Notes: generated by a model not told the origin, from the sequence alone. A DNA stretch of 57,647 nucleotides from Ichthyophthirius multifiliis (GCF_000220395.1 NW_004086338.1:1-57647); one strand, 5' to 3'; shown: positions 11,909 to 24,973, counted from the first letter of the stretch. Numbers and translations: made by a program.

Positions 11909-14900
11909 AAATTTAAAATATATATTATTTTTCTTTATAATTATTTATTTTATTTATGTATTTTTTAATAATTAGATAATAAGTAGATGAATTTGTTCTT
12001 AATTTAAAAAACGTTTTAGTTAATAAAGATACACATAATCATAAATAATGCTAGTTGAAAATTTAATTATTAGAAGAGAAATTAAAGGAATTACAAAATT
12101 AATAAGTTAATTTAGATGATGATAAAATAAATTATTTAGCATAATTAGTATAATTATTTATATATATACCTTATTTATATTTCATAACTTATAAAATTAT
12201 ATTTATTTATATTTAATTTAGAAACATTCAGATATACTTTCGATTATTAAATAAAACGAAGATTTAAAAAAAGCTTTGGAAATTATCACTGATTAATTAT
12301 AAAATATAAACCAGAAAAGGAATTTGAAATCTAATAAAAATTAACCTGTTTAAAATATAAATTAAATAGATAATTAAATTTAAAATTAAAATTAAGATAA
12401 TGATTATTTAGCTAAATGGCCTGAACCTATTCCTGGTATATAATTTAATTATAAAGATATTTCTACTGTTAAATCTTATCGATTAAATTAAATTATTCCT
12501 GCATAATTAATATAATTTTAAAATGATTCAGGATTCGATGTAATGTTAAGTAAGTTTTAAGTTAGTTAATTGCAAATTATGAATATTGAATTAATGCATA
12601 TAGTATCCTAAAAAGAAAAAGAAAATTTAATAATCAAAGAGGAATTGGAAGAAATGAGAAATTAGTTTAAATAATGTCTTTTAATATAGGATAATTTATA
12701 TGAATAGTATTTTGAAAAAAAGGAAGAATTTCTAAATAAAAATAAGATTTTATAAAAATAGATTGACGAAAAAAGTTAAGAATTACTTCTAGTTTAATAA
12801 TAAATTTAAGAATATATAAAAAATCAAGCATTATAATAAAATAATAATTAAGGACAAATAAAATAAAGAATTTAAGAATTAACTTTAAAAAATTCTAAAT
12901 TAGAAATATGCTTAGTTAGGTTAATTATCATTTTTATTATATATATATATATTAACTTATATATAGGTTAAATAGATAATATCAATGTATTAAAGATGAA
13001 TATAATGAAATGTCGGAAAGTTATTAAAATTATAGCGTTGAATTTTGTGAAAAAGAGAAATTATTATTAAATAAAATACATTAATTAATGGGTTGGAAAA
13101 GTAAAGCATAGCATTATTTGAAAACTCTTTTAATAGAATGTAATAATTCAATTCCTAAATCTGATCATAATGAGTTAAGAAATTAACTAGATAAATATAT
13201 AGAAGAAATAGTTCTTATTAAAGAAAAAATGCTACATATTAATATCAAATATAATAAATAAAAAGTTAGAAAAATAAAAAAATATATATAAAAATAAAAA
13301 TATATAAAATAAAAAAATAGATTTTGAAAGATAAGTATTTGAAAAAAGTAGGGAAACATAGTTACTAAAAAATGAATTAATGGATACATAATTAGAATTA
13401 GAATTATCAAATAAAATGCTAGAAAAATCGAATCCTTTATTTAATAGATTCTAAACTGCTTTTGGTAAAATAATTAAGATAATGCAAGAAAAAAATTAGC
13501 CCAAACAAATTAATTTAAAAATAATCTGTAAATCAATTAGATTAAACTTATATAACTCTCGAATAATTTAAATAAGTATTTTAATCTTTCCGGATAGATT
13601 TAAAACCTGATGAAGTGGAAATAATATTTAAGTATTAATTATATATAAAATTATATATATAATATATAAAAATATATAAATATATATATATATATATATT
13701 TTATATATATTTTTATTTATATATATTTAATCTACTAAGATTTATAGATAATGACGGGAATAATATGATAGAATTACAAGAATTCATTCGTAAAGCAAAA
13801 AGAATGGGTTTAACAGTTCGTTCACACCACGATGAAATAATATATGAATTATGGGATTAATTTAAATAAGCTGGAATTACATTAGATTAAGCCTTCACCT
13901 TATTTGATTAAAATAAAGAAGGATAAATTTCAAAATAAGAAATGATGTCTTAAATATAAATTTTAATAAAAGAAATTAAGAAAGAAACAATTGATTATAT
14001 TTTTTAAATAGCAGATACTTCTGGCGATGGGAAAATTACATATAGTGAATTTTTCGGACTTTTTGAAAATAATATTTAAGAATTAATTAGATAGGAGGCT
14101 ATTAAGGAGATGTAAGATTTAAGTTGGGAGAAAAACTTGGCATTAAAAATAGATGAAAAAATACACTAGAAAGATTTATATATTAAAGATTTATATACAC
14201 TATTGGATATGGATAATAATGATTAGATTAGTTTAGAAGAATTTTTCGGACTTTTTTAAAAATTGGAAATTTAAATAGAAGATGAAGATGCGAAATTGCT
14301 TTTTTAAGATATAGATGCGGATAATTCTGGCTATATAGAATATAATGAATTAATTAATTATATAAGAAAGGCTTAGAGTGAGAAAATTAAAATTATAAAA
14401 ATGTAAAAAATATAGAATAAAATTTAATAAATAAGTAAGGATTTTACATAAAAAACTTAAGAGTTTTTACAACTTTAAGAAGGGAATAATAATTAGATTT
14501 CTTCCAGTTTATCAAGGGAAGAACGATTTGAGATAGATTTTTAGTTGATTTAGTTAAAAAATAAGGCTTTGGTTGAAAAAAGTGAATGTTTAGAACTTTT
14601 TATAGCTAGATGTGAAAAAGATAAAGCTAAATTAGAACTTTAAATTAAAGATTTGGAGGAAGAATAGAAATCTAATGGGAAAAAAATATAGGAGTTGTTA
14701 ATTTAGAATAATATATTAGTAGAATAGGGATAAAATGTATTAAAAAGTTAAAAAATTAAACAAGTTCATGCTCTAAATTAAAAATTAATTAAATAAAATT
14801 TAGAGTTAAAAAACTCTAATAATACATTAAATACTTTGTATTAGTTTGCAAGCGATTAGGTTAAATAATTACTTGTTTCAAATTAAAAAATTTAATATGA

Positions 14901-16358
14901 GTTTAATACTTTGAGAGATTTAGTTAAGTTTTTATAAAGTTTAAGCGATGAAAATGTTGTTTTGGGGAAAATTTAACACTAATTGATGATTTCGAGGTTT
15001 AATTAGGGATTAATTGGATGTAAATATGAAAAAGTTTTGAGTTAATTCGAATAAGCGAAGACTGAAATTATTAATTTAGAAGGAACTATTTAAGAATTGG
15101 AAACCGAAAATATCGAAAATAGGGAAATTTTGAGGTAAAAAATAAGCTTTTATGAATAATAAATATCAGGTTTAAGGAAAAAAATAATCCCGTGTATAAA
15201 TATGGGTAAAATTGAAAGAATGTATAGGTAGATTTGCGAATTAAGTACATAAAAAAGTAATTTAGAAATATAAAATAATAAAATAAGGAATGAAAATAAT
15301 GAATTAAATATAAAATGTGATTATTTTGAATATTTAGAATAAGGATTATAGGAAATGAAGAATTTTATTAAAATAGATTAAAATGAGGAATTTTATAAAT
15401 TAAAAGTAATATAATATGCTACTTAAGTAAATGAACTGAAAATATTAGAATTTTAATTAAAAAAAGATAGATAAATTAATATTTAATAGTAAGAATTTTA
15501 TTAAAAATAAATGAGATAACATATAGAACATTAAACTTATTTGGAAGTAGAATTAGATAATGTAAATAAAAAAATATAATAAAGAGAAATTTTCTGGTAA
15601 AAAAATATGAAGAATTATCTAATATTTTAATAAGAAATACTAATAATAATGAAGTTATTAATATATTAGAAAAACCTTAATAATCAAAATTATTAAATAT
15701 AGAATTTTAAAATAATAATAATGATTTATAGTAATAGTATTAATAAGTTGTTGATGATTATAAAAATTAAATGGAAAATTTCAAAAAAAATGAATTTGAA
15801 TTAAAAAATTCAATATTATAAAAAAACATAGAAATTTAAAATTTGGAAAATGAAAAAAATTCTATATTAGAAAAATGTTTGTAATTGAAAAATATTATAA
15901 ATACAGAAATTGTTTAATAATAATAAGAATAATTCATAGCTCTTACTGCTTAGAAAACTATTTAAACACTACAAGGAATTATAGATGATAAAGAAAAAGC
16001 TTTGGAAAGAAAAGATATTTTTATAGAATAGTTGAAGAATAATTTTAAGATGGAAAAAGAAAAAGATAATAATTAAATCAAATGTCTTATATAAAATTCT
16101 GAAAATAATAATAATATTAGTAACTAAAATGTTTTACCTTTAAAATAAATAAATAAACATTAGATAAAAATTGAAACAAATCAATATCTTGAAGAAATAT
16201 AGGAAGTATTAAAAGAAAAAGATATGGCGTTTGAAGAACTATTAACATTAAAAGAAAAAATTGAATTAGAATATAATATATAAGAAGAGAAAATGAAAGC
16301 AGTAATATAATATATAAAATATAAAAAAAACCATATAAATATATAAATAAAAAAATAG

Positions 16359-16405
<47 letters not shown>

Positions 16406-18359
16406 TTATATAAATATTTTTTATATATTATTTAATAATTAGTAAAATGAGAAAATAATAAATTTATAAGATTTGTTAAGTGCAGAAAAATTAAATAATA
16501 AAACTGATAAACTAGAATCATAAATTAAATATTTAAAAAGTATGATTTAAGACCGTAACCTTTCGATATAAGAAATAAAGACCTCTTTATAAGAATTAAC
16601 TATTGATCATAAAAATGCTATAGAGGAAAATATTGAAAAAGAGAAAGAATTTAAAGAATAAATGTTAAAAGAATAAACTAATTCTGAATTCTTAGAAAAT
16701 GAATTAAAGAAATCTTTATAAGCAATTAAAAAGATGAATTCAGAAATTGAAAATTTAAAATCCGAAGTTAAAATTTTATTGTTATAAAGTTAATAAAATA
16801 AAAGGGAAAATGAAAAATTAAAAAAACAAAATGATTAATTAAATACTTAACTTGGAAATGGAGTTTTAGCCTAATATGATAAAAAAAATAGGAAGAAATA
16901 AGAGATTCTTTTGGATGAAAATAAAGAAAATATTAAATAATTATAAGATTAAATAAAAAAGGAAAATAATAATTACTTAAATTCTTTAAAGACTATTAAA
17001 AAACTTGAAGAAGATATTAATTATAAAAATAACCTTTTGGTTTAAAATCTAAACGAAATATAAAATAATATATATTAAGATTAAAATAATTATCTAAAAC
17101 CTCCCAACAAAGAGAGTTTTTCGAAAAACGGGTAAGAAATAGCCTTTGTATTGAAAAGTTATATATAATAAGTTAAAAAAATTAACCTTTTTTAACTTCT
17201 TTATTCTTTTAATTCTTAGAATATTTCACGATTGAATTTTTTTTAGGCTTTAAATTAAAATGGAATATAGCTTAGAGGAGAAGATGAAGACTGCTTAGTT
17301 TTATATATTTAAAATTATTAAAAAGATAAAGTTTTTGAATGGAATATTTTTGATATTTATAATGCTGTATATTGCTTATAGAGTTAAATTTGTTAAACTG
17401 ACAAAATTAAAGAAAAATAAGAATAAATTCCTTTAGAAAATACTCTAGAAAATAAAAAAATAACTGTTTTTTAAGATGTTTCTCGACTTGATTTTGTAAA
17501 AAAAGAAGATTAATTAAATAAAAAAAATGATTTGTTAAAAATTTAACTAAATTCAATGAAAGATGAAAAGGAGCAAATTTAAAAATAACTAATTTATAAA
17601 TAGGAATAATATAAAAATTTAGAAAAATAATTACATTTAAATGCTAATAAAACTTTATTTAATAATAATGATTAATAAAATTAAAATATTCCTGAATAAG
17701 ATGGAAATTAATAAGTAATATTATTTATTTATAATTATATTTTATTTGTTTGTAATAATTTATATACATTTTAATAGTTTTAATTAAAAGAATAAGTTTT
17801 CTAGTTATAATTAAAAATAAGTAAATAAGAATAAGTTTTTATTTCTAAAAAAGAAGAAATTAAAAATCTATTATAGGAAAAAGAAGAATAAAAGAAATAA
17901 ATTAATGATTTATAAGTAAATTTTATTTCTAGTTTTTTTCTTTTTTTTTATTTGATATTAAATAATTTTATTTTTAAAAAGTTAAACAATACTGTTTTAT
18001 AAAATTAACTAGAAAAAATATGCTAATAAAAATTAATGCCAGATTAAATAAAAGACATATTTATTTAATAAAAAGATTAACTTATTAGAAATTTAAAAAA
18101 TAATTTAATTTAAGCCAGAAATAAAGAATAAGTCATTATCTAAAAAATACAAGATTTAGAAAAATAAAATAATGTATATAATTATATTTTCTTATTGTAT
18201 TTTTTTACTTTTTATTAAATAAAGGAACTTAATTATATTAAAAAAAATTACGATCAGAATATAGAAATTCTAAATAAAAGAATAGAAGATTTATAATAAT
18301 TCAATAATACTAAAAAATCAGAAATATAATATTCAACTATAAAAAAGTTCAGAAAATGA
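11012..18359 (+). CDS. Giant EF-hand and coiled-coil protein (probable cytoskeletal/basal-body)
   Basis: About 12 introns (e.g. 11135-11194, 11840-11975, 12148-12221, 12920-12966, 13528-13576, 13632-13739, 16302-16442) split a protein of roughly 2,100 residues ending at TGA 18357. It opens with coiled coil, then a conserved-looking block (RKLAKVPDNYGFD, VEDYKAEIRYLVKE). The middle has five canonical EF-hand loops starting at about 13747, 13906, 14014, 14206 and 14314, with D/N at loop positions 1, 3, 5 and E at 12, so calcium binding is expected. The rest (14400-18357) is Gln/Glu/Lys/Asn-rich coiled coil. I do not recognise the orthologue. Long coiled coils with clustered EF-hands in ciliates suggest a basal-body, centrosomal or cortical scaffold; that is inference. 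The frame join at about 13260-13325 is not clean and seems to need one extra base. Confidence 0.7.
13747..14349 (+). other. Cluster of five EF-hand calcium-binding loops
   Basis: Loop starts at 13747 (DNDGNNMIELQE), 13906 (DQNKEGQISKQE), 14014 (DTSGDGKITYSE), 14206 (DMDNNDQISLEE) and 14314 (DADNSGYIEYNE). All keep the bidentate Glu at position 12 and Ile at position 8. Spacing fits paired hands, with the first one unpaired unless a degenerate partner exists. Confidence 0.85.
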
Positions 18360-19210
18360 TTGATATTAATAAAAATAATATATATTATGTCAATATAAAT
18401 AAATAAATAATAAAATTTTGTAATTTTAGATAAATATAATACCTTTTATAAAAATATATAAGTTATTCTATATGTAGGTATAGCCAAAATAATTGCAATA
18501 CCATAATTAAATATTTTTATATATAATATTAAATTAACTATAATAATAAAAAAAACTATTAAACATATAAATACCATTTAAAATATAATACTATTATATA
18601 TAAATATAAAGTGTTAAAATTTTTTAATTATACATATATATTATAGAAATATATTTTACTTATTAAATTATATATATTATATACAATATTATATAAAATA
18701 TTTTATTTTTATGGCTGATGAAAATTATTAATGTTATGTAATTTATAATATATAATTAAAATATTTATAAGAATACTAAATAATGAAAAATATATATTAT
18801 TTATTATTTAAAAAAAAATTGTATAATTGGTATAATACAAATAAATTTAAAAAAAATATTATATTTAAAAATAATTGGAAATTTAATATTAAGAACTATA
18901 TAAGTAAAATAAAAATTAAATTAGATACAAATTATTTTTTTAAAAAAAATATGGAATTTATAGAGTAAAATTTGTTAGATATATATAATTAAATATTTCA
19001 TGTAAAAATAAAATTGTTCAATTATCAAATATAATTAAAATAAAAATAAATAATACGATAATAACTAAAAAAAATAAAAAATAAAAATACAATAAATATA
19101 TATATAAATATATTATATATATATTATATATAATATTTAATTTTAATTATATATATTAATATATATATATATATTAAAAATTTATAAATAATTTCATAAT
19201 AAAATAAAAA
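18360..19210 (+). other. AT-rich spacer with a doubtful small reading frame
   Basis: An ATG at 18711 (MADENYQCYVIYN...) opens a frame of over 100 Lys/Asn/Tyr/Ile-rich codons. In this code and base composition such a frame is expected by chance, and no motif or homology signal is visible. The rest is A/T with no structure. Confidence 0.4.
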
Positions 19211-20299
19211 ATGGATATTGATTTTAATTAAATATGTGATTTTAACCCAAAAATCGATTCCAAACCAAAAATTCAAAATTAATTATTAGGCTATTGTCAA
19301 ACAAAATAATATAAAAAGCGAATGCTTCCTTACGACCCGTTTGATTTTAATTTAATAATTGAATTCGAATTAGCAAAAGATTAATTTCAAAAGTCAATAA
19401 GTGACAGTTAAATATTCCAAGAATAGTTAAAATATTTAAAAAGTGAAAATAATATAAAATACTGTCTTGAATATTACAATTTCGAGGAGAAAAAATAAAC
19501 AAAAAAATATGAATTAAACACCTAAATTTTAAACACGATTGGTAAATCAAGTAAAAATAATTTAAAATTGAATGACAAATCTATTTCATAAAAACACTCT
19601 GAAATATAATTTATAAATAATTAATTTTATTTGAAAGATATGGGTAGTTCTTGTGGGACTTTTTTGAGTTTAAAAGATTAAGTATATGAGTTAGATGAAG
19701 GGAAGATTTTCGAATGTGGAAGTAACGAATTTAAAGTTCAATCAATTGAGTGTTTTGAGGATTTCGCAAAGGTTATTTTAGTTATTTATTAAGGGGATAT
19801 ACAACTTATGAATAAAAATAATTAATATTTGTGTAAAGTTAAAAAAAATACCCCTTTTATTATTGGGAAGAATTCCTTTTGTCAACTTTCATTTTCGAAT
19901 GATGAATTTTTGAGCGATTATCATTCTAAATTAACCTTTAGGAATGGAAAAATCACTATTACGGATTTAGATTCAACATATGGGACTTGGATTAGGCTTT
20001 CTAAATGTAAAGAAGAAAGTGAATAAGTGTAGATTTTTGTTGGAAACGAAATAAAAATTTAACCATATGTATTTACATTTAAAGCTTTTAAAAATTAAAA
20101 TGAATCCATGATAGAAATAGAACCGGTTTAATATAGAAAATGTGTATTTTGTGCGGAAAGGGATTGTAATATATTAGTTTATCCGTGTTAACATGCCAGC
20201 TTTTGTGAATAATGTTTACATAATAGTTAAATCAAAATATGTCCAAGGAAGGAATGTTAGAAAAAAGTACTTTCTATTGAGAAGTTTTTTATTTGTTGA
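19211..20299 (+). CDS. FHA-FHA-RING protein (putative E3 ubiquitin ligase)
   Basis: An uninterrupted frame of 362 residues from ATG 19211 to TGA 20297. Two forkhead-associated domains are visible. The first (about residues 109-153) has TIGKSSKNNL, ISQKHSEI and MGSSCGTFLSL. The second (about 216-262) has FIIGKNSFCQLSF, SDYHSKLTF and LDSTYGTWI. Both keep the Gly, Ser/His and GT residues that build the phosphothreonine pocket, though the conserved Arg is not evident in either. At the C-terminus (residues 311-349) is a RING-HC finger: CVFC, YPCQHASFCEQC and CPRKEC, with the last Cys pair spaced by four instead of two. FHA plus RING is the architecture of CHFR/RNF8-type ligases that read phosphoproteins, but a tandem FHA pair is unusual. 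An (AT)n run follows the stop. Confidence 0.85.
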
Positions 20300-20351
20300 T
20301 TATTTTATAATAAATTAATGTTTATTTATTTATATATATTTTTTAAATTGA

Positions 20352-20352
<1 letters not shown>

Positions 20353-20409
<57 letters not shown>
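20353..20409. repeat. (TA)n microsatellite
   Basis: Uninterrupted alternating TA tract in the short gap between the convergent FHA-RING gene and the minus-strand coiled-coil gene. Confidence 0.85.
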
Positions 20410-20413
<4 letters not shown>

Positions 20414-20448
20414 TTATATTTTTAACGAAAAAAAAAAAAAAGTTTTTA

Positions 20449-20875
20449 TCATTTTTTATTAATATTTATTTACGATTTAGATTTCTTTAAATGTAAAGAT
20501 AATTATTTCTTACTTTCTGAGTTCTTTATTTTAGATAAGTTCTTAGAACTAGTATTTGAAGATGGATAATTTTATTTTTTTCTTATTTTTATAAGGTTAA
20601 AGACCTATTTAGTGTATTTTTAGTTTAGTTTTCTATATTATTATAACTTTAGATTAAATTAGTTTAATATGATTTTAATTATTATTATTTATAGAAAAAA
20701 AGTTGAAATTCATTCAATTTTTCAATAATAATTTAATTTTATAATTATTAAGATTATAATTATTTTTATAATTAATCAATATGATTTTAATTGTTGAATT
20801 ATTATATTTTATTAATATCTTATTAAGAACTATTTTTAAATTGTATTTCATAATCAGTTTTGATTTATTCAAATA

Positions 20876-20929
<54 letters not shown>

Positions 20930-21471
20930 CATTGTTTGTTTTATTACTTTTAATACTTATTATGTGTTATTTATTGTTTTATTATGTATTAATTTTATTA
21001 CTGAAATTTATCATATTATTTTCTAAATTTTTATTTTTTAACTATAAATCAATTACTAATTATTCAAGATTATTATTATTTTTTTATAATAAATATATTT
21101 CTTCTTATTATTTTGCTTAAATTTATTATAAATTTAACATTTTTTTTTTAATTCTTTATTTTCTTTTATTATAGAATTGGAATTTAAATATGTTTCTCTA
21201 ATTTCATTATTTTATTTCTAATATTAATATATATCTATTATTTCTTTTTTAATATTTTATTATTTATTTTCTTTTTCTTTAAAATATTCATCAATTTTAT
21301 CTTATATTTTTTTTTCTTTTTCTTTTATATTTTTGTTTATTATTAAATTATTCAATTTATTTTCAATATTAAATAAAAGTTCAGCGGTTTAATCAATTTA
21401 TTTGCAATTTTGACTAAAATTTTACTTATTTTATATATTACTAAGATTTAAATTATTTATAGGTGATGACA
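20449..21471 (-). CDS. Asn/Gln-rich coiled-coil protein
   Basis: ATG at 21471 opens MSSPINNLNLSNIQNK, followed by Lys/Glu heptad-like coiled coil (IENKLNNLIINKNIKEKEKK). A poly-Asn run (AAT repeats, 20877-20929) follows, then a Ser/Lys-rich tail ending at TGA 20449. Roughly 320 residues. The frame is kept only if segments at 21116-21138 and 20582-20604 are removed as 23-nt GT-AG introns, or if one base is missing beside A runs at each place. No family is recognised; a structural or scaffold role is a guess from composition alone. Confidence 0.55.
20877..20929. repeat. (ATT)n microsatellite, poly-Asn on the minus strand
   Basis: Pure ATT repeat. In the minus-strand gene it is read as AAT codons, giving a poly-Asn tract. 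Confidence 0.8.
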
Positions 21472-21798
21472 TATTTTTTTAATTTTTAAATTTTAAAAAA
21501 ATTATATATTATTTAATTTAAAATTTTATATAATTTTTTAAATAGTTAAATATTTATTATAAAATAAAATAATAAATGATTTTATTATAAAAATTAAATT
21601 TATTAATAAATATAAAAATTAAAAAAATATTAATAAATTAATAAAAAAAATAAAAAAAAAATTATTATATTAAAATATAAATTCATTTATAAGAGAAAAA
21701 TTTTAAATATAAATGAAAAAAATTTATATAAATAAAATTATATATATATATATTTAAAAACAAAAATATATATATATATATATATATATTTTTTATAA
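21472..21798. other. AT-rich spacer between minus-strand genes
   Basis: Short A/T-only gap with (TA)n patches at 21740-21790; nothing coding is visible. Confidence 0.6.
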
Positions 21799-21889
21799 TC
21801 ATAATATATTATATGTTATTCTTTATTTCATATATTTCCATGTAAAAGTATTTTTTTTATTTTCTTAATTTTTATATTGCTATTATAAA

Positions 21890-21946
<57 letters not shown>

Positions 21947-23275
21947 CCATTTTTTATATTAAAGAATGTTTAAACTTTATTTTAAGTTGCAATATCTTCA
22001 AAATATTTTATAAAATTATTTTTTTAAGCCCTTATATCATTTATAGATATCTTTTTATGTTATGGATCTAATGATTTTCTTTAATTTTAGTTTAATTTTT
22101 ATTTATCTTATATGTTTTTCGTGGCTGACATCATAACTTTATTACTTATAAAATTTTATTTATTTTTATTATTTAATAAAGATTATTATACAGTATTTTT
22201 TTATGTGTTTTATATTATTTTCTTAAGAATAATCTCTTGATCCTATTTTAAATAAAATACTAGAATTTTTATTTTTTGTAGATTATTTTATTCAGGTGTT
22301 GTAGAAGTTGCTCCTACTTTTATTTCATTAATATATTTATTACTTAAATAATTTGTTTCACAATTTTTATTATTATTATTATTTAAAATTTAATTATTTT
22401 TAGAAGAGTATATATTTAAAAGCAAATCATCCTTTTTTTTTGTTGATTATCCACCTTTTTTTAAATTATTTTTTAATATAGTTTATGTAATTGGCCTTTT
22501 TTAATCTAAAATTTAATAGTTTGTTGGAGAATAACAAGGTGAAAGGAATCGTTTTTTTGTTTCTTTTTAGAATTAATTAAATTATTTCTTGTTTAAATAT
22601 TTTAGTTGAGAAATACATCTAACCTTTTAAAAAAGTTTTAATTAAAGAATTATTTTTAGAGCAATATTTTATGTTTTTAGAACTTGAATTAATGCTATTA
22701 TTATTATTATTATTATAATATTATTATTATTATTATTATTATTATTTACATAAGTGTTTATATAATTTTTACTTATATTATTATTGTTATTTTCTAACTC
22801 TTATATAAGTTCATAGATATCATTATTTTTATTTTTTTATGTTTAATTTAATTAAAAGTTTGATTTTTTATTTGAACATATCATCTATTTATTTAAATTA
22901 GTATCTGTATTATTTCTTTTTTGTGAAATAAATTATTTTAAAATTTATTAATTTTATTTAATTTAATTATTTTATTATTTATTATTAACACATGTATTAT
23001 TATTACTATTATTCTTTGATTATGAATAATTAGCATAACTTTAATTTAAGATTCCATTATTTATTTAATTTCTTTGAGCTGACTATATAGTTTCTAATAT
23101 TTTTTAATTATTACTTTAAGAATTACTTAAAGTTTAATATCCTTAAGTATATTCATTTATTAAATTTAAACTAGAGCTTGTTGTACTTTTGAAATTTTCT
23201 AATTTTTGAATTATTTTTTAACTATTATTAAAATTCATTTATTATATTTCTTAATTAAAATTTTCTTATATATTT
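21799..23275 (-). CDS. Asn/Gln/Ser-rich region: kinase C-terminal tail or separate gene
   Basis: A low-complexity coding stretch ending at TGA 21799. An ATG at 23238 (MNFNNSQKIIQKLENF) could start it as its own gene. Alternatively, splicing from the upstream kinase (intron 23276-23352) enters this frame nine codons before that ATG in perfect phase, so it may be the kinase tail. Composition is Asn, Gln, Ser and Lys with one more ordered segment (SPCYSPTNYQILDQKRPI). Near the end lies EDIATQNKVQTFF, then a run of about 19 Gln encoded entirely by TAA (21891-21946). Internal frame changes near 22560-22840 mean introns or base errors are unresolved. No family is recognised. Confidence 0.45.
21891..21946. 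repeat. (TTA)n microsatellite encoding poly-Gln as TAA codons
   Basis: On the minus strand the repeat is read GGA then successive TAA codons. Under the reassigned code this gives a poly-Gln tract built solely from a codon that is stop elsewhere. Confidence 0.7.
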
Positions 23276-24838
23276 CTATTTTGTAGAAAAATATTAATAT
23301 TTAATTAAAAACAAAAAAATATATATTTAATATAAATATATTAGTTTGTTACTTAAAAAATAATTTAGATTCCGGATTTAAATAATAAAAAAATTTAAAT
23401 AATGATTATTCATTATTATTTTTAGAAAAAACTTCTTTTGGAATTTCCACATTTTTAAATTCTTAATGAATATAAGATTTGTTTAATTTAATCTATATTG
23501 GTGGTTTAATTTTACATTATTCGATGTCTATCCAGTTTACATCTTTTAACCATTTCGATTTCTTTATTTATTCAAAAGATTTAATTCTATTTTATGGTTT
23601 TTTGTCCAACAATTAATACAATAAACATTTAAGGTCGTTATTTAAATACTAAGGAATAATTAATTCTTAATTAGCAATATTATTAAGGATTGTTTCTGTA
23701 CAATCAGAGTAAAAAGGTGGTAATCCAGTCACTAATTCATGTAAAAAAGCACCCAAAGTATAAAAGTCAACTGAATAATTATAACCTTTTCTGGCCAAAA
23801 CCTCTGGGGCCATATATTCAGGTGATCCGCAAAAAGAGTCTGTCATTTCTTCACTGTTCATGCCTATTTTTGATAATCCAAAATCTGTTAAATGCACGTA
23901 ACCATCAACATCTAGTACTATATTTTCAGGTTTTAAATCCCTATATAGTATTTTAGTATTATGAAGTTACTCAAAGCATATTAAGATTTAAGAAAAGTAA
24001 AATTTAGACTCACTTTCGGATAATTTTTTATTCTACAAATGAAAAAAAAGTTCACCACCACAATAAAATTCTAATAAAAAATTTAAATGAGAATTAGACT
24101 CAAAACAACAATGTAAAGTAGCTATAAAAGGAGTTTTAGAAGCATCTATAAGGATTTTACGCTCTCTAAGAAGTTATTCTAGGCGTTTAAATTCAGTTAA
24201 ATGAGTTTTTGAAATCATTTTTAAAGCAAATAATTTACATGATTCTTTATGTCTAACTATAAAATTAAAATTATAAGTTAATACATAATTAAATATATGA
24301 ATATAAATAAATATATATATAAATATTTATAGATATATAAATATATATTTTCTTTATTCAATATAAATTTTTTTATTAAAAGATTAAAATTTTTATATTA
24401 TTTTTTATTTAAAAATTAAAATAATGATTATTAACCTAAAAAAACATCAGATGTTCCTCCTTTTCCTAAACATTTTAAAAAAGAAAAATCTTAAATTTTA
24501 ACATCTTAATTTGATTAGTTTTCATTTAATTTTTATTAATATACGCCTTTTAATTATGTTATATTTTTTAATTTAAATATTGGTTTATCTTCTTAAGTTA
24601 AATAATAATCTGCTACTTCGTTTCCGTTAAAAGTTTCTAAATATACGAGTCCTTAAAAATGAATTGGGGATAATTTTTTTGACTCTTATTTTACTAATTT
24701 TATTAATTAACCAATAGTTTATTCAATCTATATTTATATTTTAATCTCTTTGTCCTTTAAATATATTTAAAAATCTAATTATTATAAATCGTTAATAATT
24801 TTTTATTAAGGAGATAGACTTTTAATTTTTAAATTCAT
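23235..24838 (-). CDS. AGC-family serine/threonine protein kinase
   Basis: ATG at 24838; one 179-nt intron (24257-24435). After an N-terminal region of about 125 residues, the Gly-rich loop reads LGKGGTSDVFL. The catalytic Lys is in FALKMISK, the catalytic loop is YRDLKPEN and DFG is intact (LTDFGLSK). The activation segment SFCGSPEYMAPE is the AGC hallmark, with Ser at the usual PDK1-site Thr. A WLKDVNW segment follows the C-lobe, and FKFFYY resembles the AGC hydrophobic motif. All catalytic residues are present, so an active PKA/PKG/S6K-like enzyme is expected; no cyclic-nucleotide domain is seen. Unspliced, the frame runs to TGA at 23235; spliced at 23352/23275 it continues into the Asn/Gln-rich region. 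The subgroup cannot be fixed. Confidence 0.85.
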
Positions 24839-24973
24839 TTTTTTATAAATATTATTTTATTTTAATTAATATTATGTTTATATAGAAATTTAAATATATA
24901 TATATATAATATATATAATAAATATATATAGAATTTTCAAAAATGAATTAATATTAAATAAACAATTAATTAT

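Noticed and set aside
13183-13410. Minus-strand hydrophobic 75-codon frame resembling a membrane protein
   Set aside because: It is antisense to Lys/Glu coiled coil of the EF-hand gene; Phe/Leu richness mirrors AAA/GAA codons.
20860-21120. Plus-strand poly-Leu/Ile frames
   Set aside because: They are generated by the (ATT)n repeat on the strand opposite a coiled-coil gene.
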